From positions 62,001 to 126,000 of the forward strand of contig JAQGDQ010000200.1 in NCBI GenBank assembly GCA_030141605.1: DNA of 64,000 nt. The letters are read 5' to 3'. Source of the DNA: Tubiluchus corallicola. Lineage: Eukaryota > Priapulida > Priapulimorpha > Priapulimorphida > Tubiluchidae. A program made the position numbers and the translations under genes. This document shows, piece after piece, positions 53,290 through 64,000 of this stretch. Every line of letters begins with the position of its first letter. Position 1 is the stretch's first letter. The notes below the pieces were generated by a model, which worked only from the letters and a program-made list of their open reading frames with translations, searched no databases and was not told the origin of the DNA.

Positions 53290-54535
53290 GAGAGCAGCGG
53301 GCAAATCTAGTAGTGATGCCAAGTACCAAGAGCAACGGGCAAACTTAATAGTGATGCCAAGTACCAAGAGCAACGGGCAAATTTAATAGTGATGCCAAGT
53401 ACAAGGAGCAGCGGGCAAACTTAACAGTGATGCCAACTACAAGGAGTAGCGGGCAAACTCAATAGTGATGCCAAGTACAAGGAGCAGCGGGCAAACTTAG
53501 TAGTGATGCCAAGTACCAAGAGCAGCGGGCAAACTTAATAGTGATGCCAAGTACAAGGAGCAGCGGGCAAACTTAATAGTGATGCCAAGTACCAGAAGTA
53601 GCGGGCAAACTTAATAGTGATGCCAAGTACAAGGAGCAGCGGGCAAACTTAATAGTGATGCCAAGTACAAGGAGCAGCGGGCAAACTTAATAGTGATGTC
53701 AAGTACCAAGAGCAGCGGGCAAACTTAGTAGTGATGTCAAGTACCAAGAGCAGCGGGCAAACTTAGTAGTGATGCCAAGTACCAAGAGCAGCGGGTAAAC
53801 TTAGTAGTGATGTCAAGTACCAAGAGCAGCGGGCAAACTTAATAGTGATGCCAAGTACCAAGAGCAGCGGGCAAACTTAGTAGTGATGCCAAGTACCAAG
53901 AGCAGCGGGTAAACTTAGTAGTGATGCCAAGTACCAAGAGCAGCGGGTAAACTTAGTAGTGATGCCAAGTACCAGGAGCAGCGGGCAAACTTAGTAGTGA
54001 TGCCAAGTACCAGGAGCAGCGGGCAAACTTAGTAGTGATGCCAAGTACAAGGAGCAGCGGGCAAACTTAGTAGTGATGCCAAGTACCAAGAGCAGCGGGT
54101 AAACTTAGTAGTGATGCCAAGTACCAAGAGCAGCGGGTAAACTTAGTAGTGATGCCAAGTACCAAGAGCAGCGGGTAAGCTTAATAGTGATGCCAAGTAC
54201 CAAGAGCAGCGGGCAAACTTAGTAGTGATGCCAAGTACAAGGAGCAGCGGGCAAACTTAATAGTGATGCCAACTACAAGGAGTAGCGGGCAAACTTAATA
54301 GTGATGCCAACTACAAGGAGTAGCGGGCAAACTTAATAGTGATGCCAAGTACAAGGAGCAGCGGGCAAACTTAATAGTGATGCCAAGTACAAGGAGCAGC
54401 GGGCAAACTTAATAGTGATGCCAAGTACAAGGAGCAGCGGGCAAACTTAGTAGTGATGCCAAGTACCAAGAGCAGCGGGCAAACTTAGTAGTGATGCCAA
54501 GTACCAAGAGCAGCCGGCAAGCTTAGTAGTGACGT
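53290..54535. repeat. 38-bp satellite, about 32 units
   Basis: Unit contains AGCAGCGGGCAAACTTAGTA and GTGATGCCAAGTACCAAG. Variant blocks (ACAAGG, AACTAC) recur in clusters. Period is not a multiple of three and no frame is open. Confidence 0.95.
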
Positions 54536-55674
54536 TAAGTAAATTTTTGACTGATTTTGATCAAAAAGCACTTGTGAAAGAGTAAAACTATTTACCTTTT
54601 TTTAAAACCTAATTCGCGACTAGGGTAGCATTTCAACTCAGGAAACTATTATAGGGGGCACTCGGACGCATATTCCGTAATTCAGCAACTTGTCCATGCA
54701 ACCCTATCCATTTCATAGTTCCTCTTTTAAAACATAGTTCCTCTTTTAAAAAGTTCCTCTTTTAATTAGGTTAATGGTAAAAAGAAACTGTCAGACGTAT
54801 ATCATCATATCCATTACAAGTCAAGCCATAATACATATAGTCGTCATCCATAAATTGCTGTGTTATTAGCGATAATTGTTCAGATTATAAACAGAGAAAT
54901 AGGATTTCGCTTCAACCTTGAAACGAAGGTAAATTGCAGTTCTGGTTTCAGTCTTAAAGACGTCGCCCAGAGTAAAAATGTTTGCTCAATCGGCTATAGT
55001 TTTAATCTCATGCTTCCTAATTGGCATTATCATGTAAAACTAGAAGCAAAAAAACGAGTCGAATTCCTGTCAGCGTCATCACGCAATGTTTAACAACCTG
55101 TCTCATTACAGAGCTGTCTAAACTAACAAATTGCTATTTGAATCCGTTTTGTGGGTTAGCCTTGAAAAGAGAATTCAGTACAGAGACGGACTCACTAGTT
55201 TTACAAATTTCAAACTGACCTGTTTACAAGTAAGCAGATAAGCCCGAGGCGCATGTGGAAAATTGAGCCTGGGGCGCATGCGCAAACTGGGTTCTTTTGA
55301 AGTTAGCTTTTTTACATTGCTTTTTAGCTTCAGGTTGTTATTAAAGTTACATAAAAGAACGCAAAACAGAACAGTAAACCGCAGGGATTCTGCCAGAACA
55401 ATCTATTACACAGTATGAGAGCTCTAACAGTGATGTAACTACTTCAGTTAAATGAATGTAATTACTGTAATTACTGGTATCAACTACTACATTTTAAAAT
55501 ACCAGCACACTGGTATATAAATCATAGATATAATAAAAAAGTAGTTCTTAGAGTTAAAAATTTCTCACTGACAATGCCAAGAATAGAGACGTTGAGTTCG
55601 CAAACACCAATGCAAATAACGTCAGTGATGCGTGCTCGTGCATGTAGTGTTTTAGTGTTTAATCTAAACAGTCT

Positions 55675-55775
55675 GGAATCTACCTATAATGCTTGTGGGG
55701 AGACTGAAAGCTACCCATAATGCCTGTGGGGAGACTGAAACCTGCCCATAATGCTTGTGGGGAGACTGGAACCTA
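55675..55775. repeat. 31-bp repeat, three units
   Basis: CTACCCATAATGCTTGTGGG plus GAGACTGAAA, three copies. Confidence 0.85.
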
Positions 55776-56039
55776 ACTCAAGAAAATTATCTGAGATGAA
55801 ACCATCTTAGCCACGTTTCTTTGCTACTGACACGTCTTTCCTCTGTACCCGAAACAGGTGGGTGTCCACTATGATACATCATATTCATTAAGAGCAGTTT
55901 TCTGACAGCCATCCACTCTTTTAGTAACCAAGCTCAATCTCTTAACTTCGCAGTAAAACGTATAGCATAATCACTCAGTCACTCCCCTCTTTCATAATTT
56001 TACTTACTCGATTCCATTCTTGTAACGCTCTTCATTATA

Positions 56040-56649
56040 TTAGAGGAAGACAAGATGATTTTTCATGTACTACCCCATTTTCAAGTTCGATAAAAAGTAT
56101 ACATTTTAACACAATTAATACTAGAAAAGCATTTCTGATAATAGATTAAAAACTTAATTAAGGGCGGGCGAGGCTAACTATTGATGACATCACAAACGAA
56201 CATAATTTTCAACAGCAAAAATATTCCACGAGCGTGTTGCACGTGTTTGCGAAAGTGAAAATTGAAGTACAGTGCTACTGTAAGATATTTAGTGTGTTGT
56301 ACTAAAACTAGGCAAGTTTTAAGATAAAAACTCAAATTTCAAATTTACCGCTGTGTTCACATATAAGCTGTCGAACGTGTGAAGTTCGTCAGAAACTAAC
56401 ACATCTGAACCGAGAGGTACAGCGTCTGTTTTTATGCAATGCGTTTCCGAAATGCAAGCGCGTCTAACTAGCGAATGGCAAAATGCACGTAACAGCAAAG
56501 AGCTAATGGCGCGAATGCGAAATTGTGATTGTGTGGTAATAATTCTTTTATGAAAGTCATTTTTGAAAAAACAGTACGTTTCCTTTCAATATTTGAAAGA
56601 GTGTGTTGTTTTGACCTACAGTTTAAGATTGGGTGCGGTTTTGTTTTAA
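56040..56649. mobile_element. TTAA-type MITE, family B, copy 5
   Basis: Start TTAGAGGAAGACAAGATG (first motif mutated), end GGTGCGGTTTTGTTTTAA. Confidence 0.75.
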
Positions 56650-56654
56650 AGTCA

Positions 56655-57060
56655 GTGCCTTAAAGCACTAGAAAAACCCTTTACTTGCATAAAGTTGAAA
56701 TAATATTCCTCTTGAAACTTGTAAATTTTAAACTCCTACAATGACCGCTAGGCGCAGCCGTTGTAACTTATTTTAACAGTGTTTAAATAACATTGCGTAA
56801 AATAAAAAAAAACATCAGAGCATTCGTAGCACAGTCTTTCGCTAACTAAGCAAAAGCGCAAATTACTTTATCTTGTCAATAAGATTAAAAAAGCTTTTCT
56901 GTGAGCCTGTGGTGCACATTGGGATGGCATTATAGGGACGTTTTACTAGCCGGCGCGAATAATTCAAATTATAAAAATTTCTTTTCTATTGACACAAGTC
57001 TTTCAAGCAGGTAGAGGGCGCATTTTTATACATCTGCTTGGAATGCCATTTTCTTGACAC
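56655..57060. repeat. Dispersed repeat D copy 3
   Basis: AACATTGCGTAAA, CGCTAACTAAGCAAAAG, GGTGCACATTGGGATGG, matching copies 1 and 2. Confidence 0.6.
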
Positions 57061-57639
57061 ATGCAAAAGCAGCAATCTCTACAAATGGGGCCGGTAACCT
57101 TAAACTTATGGAGTCGTTTTCACTTAAAAATTGTCCAGGTGAATAAACGAGACACCTACGTCTGTGTCAACCAACTGAACGGAGAATAAAAATGTTTAAC
57201 GTTAATTAACTTCCTCGTGTCGTTGTAGGACTAATTAGCAATTTAAACTCAAAGCGATATTTCCATTTAGCACCCAAAAATCTTGAGAGGGTCTGCTTAA
57301 TAGTGGATGGTGTGGCAGGGACGGGATCTAGCTAATTGTTAAGCACAATCCTCTACGATGGGATTCATTTTCCACGTCACACAATGTCTTGTTCTTTCAA
57401 GTTATCTTGTACAGAAACGAATTCGAATTTGATTTACCAAATTTTAAGACACTATAACCCTTTTGCTGAGCTTGTTAATTAGTTTAAAGGACAAGAAAAG
57501 AGGTACCTAAAGTAGGTTTCAGAAAAATCCCCTTAAAAATTATATTACTTCATGGCAATTTTATGCATATATCGTAATCGTGTTGAAAGGATTTTTTGTT
57601 TGTTTTCATTTTAAATCTCCCGCATTACTGTTCCGACGG

Positions 57640-58025
57640 GCGCCATTACATGACGTCACTAGGCCACGTAAATCAGGGGAAAAGGGATATGTTAAATTAT
57701 GATCCAAGAAAACTTTCCATGCAAATCTATCTTACTTAGCATTTCATTTATCTGCAGGAGGGACTAGTGTAAGTAGAAATAATAATTTAAAATGTTCGTG
57801 CCAATTGGTAAAATGTTTCACTCTCCAGGGTGCGCCACTCACTAGCCAAAAAACGTATTTTTAGTCTTATTGACAAGATACAGTAATTAAAAAAATTACT
57901 TAATTAGCAACATGTACACTACAAATGCTCTGATTATTTTTTCAAACTTTACTTAATGTTATCAAAACTTGTTTCAAACGACCTACCATTATAATGGCTG
58001 CGCCTAACGGTTCATCGCGGGAGTT
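57640..58025. repeat. Dispersed repeat D, inverted copy
   Basis: CAGGGTGCGCCACTCACTAG, GTCTTATTGACAAGATACAG and CAAACTTTACTTAATG are complements of copy 3. It faces 56655-57060. Confidence 0.55.
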
Positions 58026-58704
58026 TAAATTTACACGTTTTATACAACGTTGCTACCAACGCAAGCACTGCATGCAAAAAGGCAGTACGTAAGTGGTATA
58101 AAATTTCAAGACGAATTTTTCAAGCTTCATCTAAGATGATGGTTTTCTTGTGTTTTAAGTTTAAATATTAGAACAAGTGCGAACTGTATCAAATTTTGTT
58201 ACAAAAATCTGCTGCAAAAATACCGGCTTTTTCCTGTGCCAGAAGTTTTATTTTAATGCAATTCACAATTGCTTTAATAATCAAACGTAAAAGATTATTA
58301 AAATAAGTGTAAATTGTTTGAAATTTTATTACAAAATGCTGTTCCAAAATAATGTTACAAAATTTTCGTACAACCTCTGGCACAGTCTGCATAGATGAGG
58401 ATAGTAAACAGAGTAACAATAACATTGCCAAAACTTCAACATCGCGTAGTAGTTACCATATGTTATATTTTTGCTGTAATAACTAATCAGAGTTTGACAT
58501 TTGCCACCAAACTTCTGTGTTCCACTTTCAACTGTGAGTTTCATAGCGACAAATTTTCGTAGAAAAATCATAAACAGAATTAGAATTCAGTGGCCCTCCA
58601 TTAAAACTGTTACAAATGAAGGGTGGAGGGGTGAACTATAACAGTATAGAGGCGGATCCAAGCATAAGCAGCTTTAACAGATGAGCCGTAAAGTAAGGAA
58701 ATAA

Positions 58705-59455
<751 letters not shown>

Positions 59456-59689
59456 AAGGAAAATTTATTTCAGACTAAACATCATAAGTACATATATAAG
59501 ATTATAGAGAAAACAACAGCATAAAGGTGTAATACAACTTGTACAGTGATGGGAGACCAGAATTGTGTTCTGCAGCAATTGTTGCCGTTATTGAGTAATC
59601 GGTAAAAACGTTTCTTCGCATAGTTTGAACATGCCCTTAGGATTCGCGACAGCACTTTCACCGCTGAATCACGTCTAGCTTTCTATGAG

Positions 59690-60115
59690 AATCCAGATAA
59701 AAAGTCACAAGTAAAAAAGTCACAGGTAAAAAAGTCACAAGTAAAAAAGTCAAAGGTAAAAAAGTCACAAGTAAGAAATTACAAGTCAAAAAGTCACAGA
59801 TAAAAAAGTCACAAGTAAAAGGTCACAAGGCAAAAAGTCACAGGTAAAAAAGTCACGAGTAAAAAGTCAAAGCTGAAGGAGTCACAAGTAAAAAGCCACA
59901 GGTAAAGAAGTCACAGGTAAAAAAGTCACAGCTAAAGGACTCACAAGTAAAAAGTCACAGGTAAAAACGTCACAGGTAAAAAGTCACAAATAAAAAAATC
60001 ACAGGAAAAAAGAAACCTAACCATAGCCTAGCCAAAATTAATAGTGACATTTTCCTAGCCAGAATTGTGACTTTTTGTCACTTTTTCCTGTGACTCTATT
60101 ACTGGTTACCCTCAA
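59690..60115. repeat. Dispersed repeat with AAAAGTCACAGGT minisatellite
   Basis: About 22 units of 12-14 bp, then CCTAACCATAGCC and inverted-end GTGACTCTATTACTGG. Same family as 42780-43485, where the telomere-like core is expanded instead. Confidence 0.75.
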
Positions 60116-60589
60116 TGAATACCCCCTTTGAATAGAATTTAGAACCGCCTCCAAAGCTGCCTCATGTTATCTCATCCGCAAACAAAATTTAATTCATTCA
60201 CGCCCCACTTACAATACATTAATTTTTTGTATAACTTTCATTAAATTATTTATTTGTACTACAAGAATATTAACTACGCATATGTAGGTAACTATACACT
60301 CATTAATCAATAGTTAAGTGGCAGGTTTTAAACGTTCTTACACCTTATTAATATTCGAGAAAGCAGTAAGTTTTGTGAGTCATTCATGGCATACTTTCTG
60401 ACAACGATTAATTCACTAATTCATTTCTTAACCCTATTCATGTTTTTTGGGTGCAGTTGAGAAAGCTACAAACCTGCAATAAATATGTTCTTACATTTAA
60501 ACGTACACCAATTTCTACTTACTCAGTAATAATTATAACAGGTTATTAATTCTCCTTTCAAAAACAATAAGCTTAAAAACCCCAGTATG

Positions 60590-60995
60590 AATAACAGAAC
60601 ACTAAATTTAAGAAACATTAGAACGAACAATCAATATGGAAAGAATTACATTACTAAGAAAGCAATACAACTTTGGAATTCATTACCGACATCACTAAAA
60701 CACAGCAGCTCTTTATCAATATTCAAGTCTAAATTACAAAAAAGATTTAATGACTCGTTTTGAATATCCCACATACGAACACGATGATACTTACTCAAAT
60801 CATAATTTCATTTTTCCTAGACCTTACTATTTATATTTTATTTTTGAATTTCTAGTTGCACTTATAGTTTAGCTTGCACGAGACGCATTTGCCCAGAACA
60901 GTGTACGTTTTTATATGAACTAACACTGATTGTCTGTCTTTTATTATGATGGTCAATGTTTTTAAAGTGGCAAATAAAGATTTTACTACTACTAC
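60590..60995 (+). pseudogene. 3' end of a CR1/L2-like retrotransposon
   Basis: Plus frame reads QYGKNYITKKAIQLWNSLP then SIFKSKLQKRFNDSF-stop; tail TGGCAAATAAAGATTTTAC followed by (TAC)n. Homologous to 14840-15400. Confidence 0.7.
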
Positions 60996-61103
60996 TAGAT
61001 GGCGACACACGTAATGCCATGCAAAGCCTGTACCGTCATCATCCATTAACAAGAAGAGGGAACAAAACGGAAGGGGACGATTTAAACTACTCATATCATA
61101 TAA

Positions 61104-61489
61104 TAAGCCTTTTCACAGTTCCATTGATTGATGATAATCGTCGAAGGTCAGAGAGTACCAGATTTGTGTACACTTGATAATGCTTCGCAGCCCACGCTAT
61201 TGTAACAGTAACAATTTTTTAACAGCAAATTAGAACGTTACCTAGTTCATTTTGTTTTCTTCCCTAGTAAGAACCTGCTAGTAAGCCACTCTGCGAATAG
61301 TATAATGCATAATAAAGTAAAGTCCACCACTTAAAAACAACTAAAATTATTGAACTGATGTGGCAGATGGACTTGGTTTACCCTCGCGTGACGCTTGTAT
61401 TTAAGACACGTTATACTTAATCGTTGACCTACAACAACTGCGCGTGCGCACAACGAAAGTGTGAAAAGATTTATTGATAGGGCGTCATT
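61104..61489. mobile_element. MITE copy related to 47567-47972
   Basis: AATAAGCCTTTTCACAGTT at left and GAAAGTGTGAAAAGATTTATT at right. Inner text CAGTAACAATT, CCTAGTTCATTTTGTTTTCT matches the complement of the other copy. Confidence 0.6.
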
Positions 61490-62371
61490 GTTTTCACATA
61501 ATTAGCAGGGATAACAACATTTTCTGGATCGCCTATCTTCCTATTCGACTTATCCCCGCCTGTTATATTTTATGAGAAGTAACGAAAGAGTTAATTATTG
61601 TTAAGTGCAAAAATAACTCAGAACATGCTCTTCAAATTGCGCTGTTATTTAATTGCCTAATTACTGTCAAATTTAGCATTGAATTTGTAGTGAGTGAAAA
61701 TAGTTAAATTTTCTGTTATTTTAAATGTATAGCAGCGCAGCGTTTTTAACATTATTCCAGTCGCAGGGGGAATCTCAACGTTTTCCCCGCGAAAAACTAT
61801 TACCACAGGAATTTTCCCGTCAACCTTAGCTAATAAACGCATCTGTTATCTTATTTGAAGTAGAGATTGTCCTCTACAGGAGGCGTTAACAATTTATTGT
61901 GTCAAATCGGCTTTAAAGTACCACAAACAGTTATCTCTAGTTTCCGATAGTACACTACAAGTAGTTTGTTAGACTAAACGTTTATAAATCAAATAGGTCA
62001 GTTTTGGTTGTTCATGGTCTAAGCCATATAAATAGTTTCAGATTATGTTTGTCAGTAATTTGATTTTGTTTTTCCTTAATTAGTAATTGTATAGTTTCTT
62101 CTATTTTTTAGTACAACCTTTTTGATTAATTTTATAACCCTTATTTTAATGTCATTGTTTGCTTACACTTACATTCGATGATTGTAAGTCCGTGAAGGAC
62201 GAAAGTTCCTAGAAAAATAAAGGGTTTTGGGACTTAAAGAACACTTTGTCTTCATTATAATTTCGGCATACTTTCGTTATAAGCTCCGCTGAAAATTACA
62301 GCGACTCCATTTTGTTTTGACTGAAAATGGCCGCTACGACTGGTTACATTAGAGGTGTAAAGAAGAAATAC

Positions 62372-62700
62372 CTTGAAGTAGAGATGGTCTTTTGTTTATC
62401 GTTGCTATTTTGCAGCAGATTTTGTAATCTCTTCAACCCCTCTTTCTGTCTCATCCGGTTTATCTCACTTTTCCTGTTGGAGTAGTTCGTGGCACCGGAA
62501 AAAGTGCTTCCCAGTTCCCAACCCGACTGTGATCTATCCCCCAGGACGGACAGGGCTTTGCCCCTCTTGTTCTTGTCTCTCGGGAACAGGAAAGCGCGGA
62601 TCCGCGAAATCGATCCCTTGGAAACGGTTCGAATTCTGTCCCAGGAAGTCGACAGCGACACGGTTGAAGTTGTCGATTCATGCCTCTCCAAACGCGGCAT
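62372..62700 (-). CDS. Unassigned coding exon, possible kinase N-terminus (109 codons)
   Basis: GC-richer open segment starting MPRLERHESTTS (an ATG at 62724 would add eight residues) and ending TCAAG|GTATTT, phase 2. It is basic and Ser-rich (SKGSISRIRAFLFPRDKNKR, NRMRQKEGLKRLQNLL) with no recognised domain. The phase fits the SH3 exon at 51155, but joining them directly gives an SH3 without its first half, and residue 2 is Pro, so no myristoylation. It could be the first exon of the kinase or of a separate gene. Confidence 0.5.
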
Positions 62701-62889
62701 CTTGAAGGTCAGTTTTATGAACAAAGACTAACGATGTTTTAATTGTGTTCCGTCTTGTAGTGAGAAGGACGTGAATAAATCACTTGAACAACTGCAATTC
62801 TCATCAGAGGTCACAAATCTTCGTGTTTTTTGTTCACCTCCTGAGCGGCTTGAGTACGAAACACGAGGACCGTGAAGTCAAGTCAATTT

Positions 62890-63150
62890 GGCTTATTAAT
62901 TTGAGAATAAACGAACTCATAGACTCCAATATACACTTGGTATAGTACCTTAAGAAGGTTAGTACATGACTTGTTCACTTGAGAATAAACGAACTCATAG
63001 GCTCCAATATACACTTCGAAGACGCTTGATATAGTACCTTAAGAAGGTTAGTACATGACTTGTTCACTTGAGAATAAACGAACTCATAGACTCCAACATA
63101 CACTTCGAAGACGCTTGATATAGTGCCTTAAGAAGGTTAGTACATGACTT
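62890..63150. repeat. Tandem repeat of about 80-92 bp, three units
   Basis: Units contain GAGAATAAACGAACTCATAG, TAGTACCTTAAGAAGGTTAG; the first lacks CTTCGAAGACG. Confidence 0.85.
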
Positions 63151-64000
63151 GTTACCTTTTTCGGCTTTAAGATCTAATCAGCTTTCTTGGGGGCTTAACA
63201 ACTTTCCGTATAATCACAACTGTTTGCTTTCACGCGAAGTTATTCTGCGCTCTATTATGTCTGGCATTTTCTCAAAGTTTGTTTCAAGTGAGCTATTATT
63301 GGTTTTTTTTAAAACGTTTCTCGCACTGACAAAGGCAGTAAAATGTGCTCCAGTTTTGTCTGGCAATTACCATCAGACGACAATGCACCGAGACACGACA
63401 GCTTTTTGTCGTTTAAGATTTTCTGCTTTTGCTTCCGTAACGGCTGTCTGTCTATATACCAGAACCGTAGAAACGTGAAAAAACCATTTATCATTCGCAA
63501 AAACAAATGAAAATGCAATTGGTCTTCGTAAACTCTCGTGAGAAATTATAACAGCGCTAATTTGCAATACAAAAAAGGCTCTCGTGGAGATTCTTCACTC
63601 TCATTCACATAAATTTACTGACTCATTCAATCCAGCTTAACGTTTTCGAGTACTAATTACAGCACTAATTACTTTCTAAGCGCCCGTATTTAATATGCCC
63701 TTATATACTTTCGAGTACTGCTCTAGTCTGCTGGTTTTAATGAGTTCATATGAGATGACAGTAACTTCATTTAACTCAATTCCAAAAAAGTTTTTTTGAG
63801 ATACAATTATCACAAAAATATTATAAGTAAGTTAGTTCATAAAGGACTAAGACGTGTTTCAAGTCACTAACCGGGTATTGAATGAATGTTTGCTAGAACA
63901 AATCTTAATTACTACTGCAACTACATTGCTTCTATCAACACCCTGTTCGGTAATACTAGACAAATCAAACAGTCTATCTCAATCCAATTTTCGGGGCATT
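63150..64000. other. Right edge, no feature recognised
   Basis: AT-rich sequence; short ORFs on both strands (63149-63478, 63309-63567) overlap each other and show no domain. Confidence 0.4.

Noticed and set aside
53290-54535. Regular 38-bp array as a CRISPR-like locus
   Set aside because: Units are contiguous with no unique spacers, and the surrounding genes are intron-containing animal genes. The 26-bp arrays at 28313 and 45300 fail for the same reason.
54585-54640. Minus-strand SRELGFKK as the missing SH3 half
   Set aside because: Resembles the DLSFKKG block, but there is no ALYDY segment, a stop lies just upstream, and the donor would fall at the wrong place in SH3.
61500-61842. Minus-strand frames with IPANYVK and RLLAKVDGKIPVVIVF
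   Set aside because: The first echoes an SH3 end and the second is open for 61 codons, but neither has convincing splice sites or a full domain.

Overview
This is a 64 kb stretch of an AT-rich animal genome with long introns, canonical GT/AG splice sites, many microsatellites and dense DNA-transposon and retrotransposon debris. The intron-rich genes, a mitochondrial-type cytochrome P450, an EndoU-family endoribonuclease, a Src-type tyrosine kinase, TTAGGG-like repeats and a CR1-like retrotransposon with a 2A motif point to a metazoan. A bilaterian marine invertebrate (deuterostome or lophotrochozoan) is my best guess; the species cannot be fixed from sequence alone. I assembled the gene models by hand from exon translation, splice consensus and reading-phase continuity.

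Region 1 (375-14569, minus strand): a mitochondrial-clan cytochrome P450 in eight exons. Every junction keeps phase and the sum is 526 codons plus stop, with the I-helix, ExxR, PERW and heme-cysteine motifs all present. Its introns hold fold-back elements, TTAA-type MITEs, a Tigger/pogo-like MITE and several satellites.

Region 2 (14570-29670): about 3.6 kb of intergenic DNA, then a plus-strand EndoU gene in six exons (18144-29379; 289 residues). Intron 1 carries a decayed CR1-like element on the minus strand (about 19102-22660). That element still shows a 2A-like peptide, a PHD-like finger, endonuclease and reverse-transcriptase domains. Two pogo-like MITEs, two inverted tRNA-derived SINE copies and a 26-bp satellite lie in later introns.

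Region 3 (29670-34900): intergenic repeats. They include a 60-bp satellite that reads as a 20-residue repeat, and an intact hAT-type element with an 8-bp target duplication whose 3' end has become a 51-bp tandem array.

Region 4 (34902-51155, possibly to 62700; minus strand): a Src-family tyrosine kinase. Nine exons encode the second half of SH3, SH2, the kinase domain and a tail tyrosine. The exon for the first half of SH3 was not found. A phase-compatible upstream exon at 62372-62700 could be the N-terminus but lacks a myristoylation glycine. Intron 3 (between the two SH2 exons) and intron 4 carry telomere-like arrays in opposite orientation on the two sides of the second SH2 exon.

The three genes have no obvious functional link. 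The most unusual content is in the repeats: several satellites can be seen to have arisen from transposon ends, and fold-back elements carry hammerhead-ribozyme-like cores.
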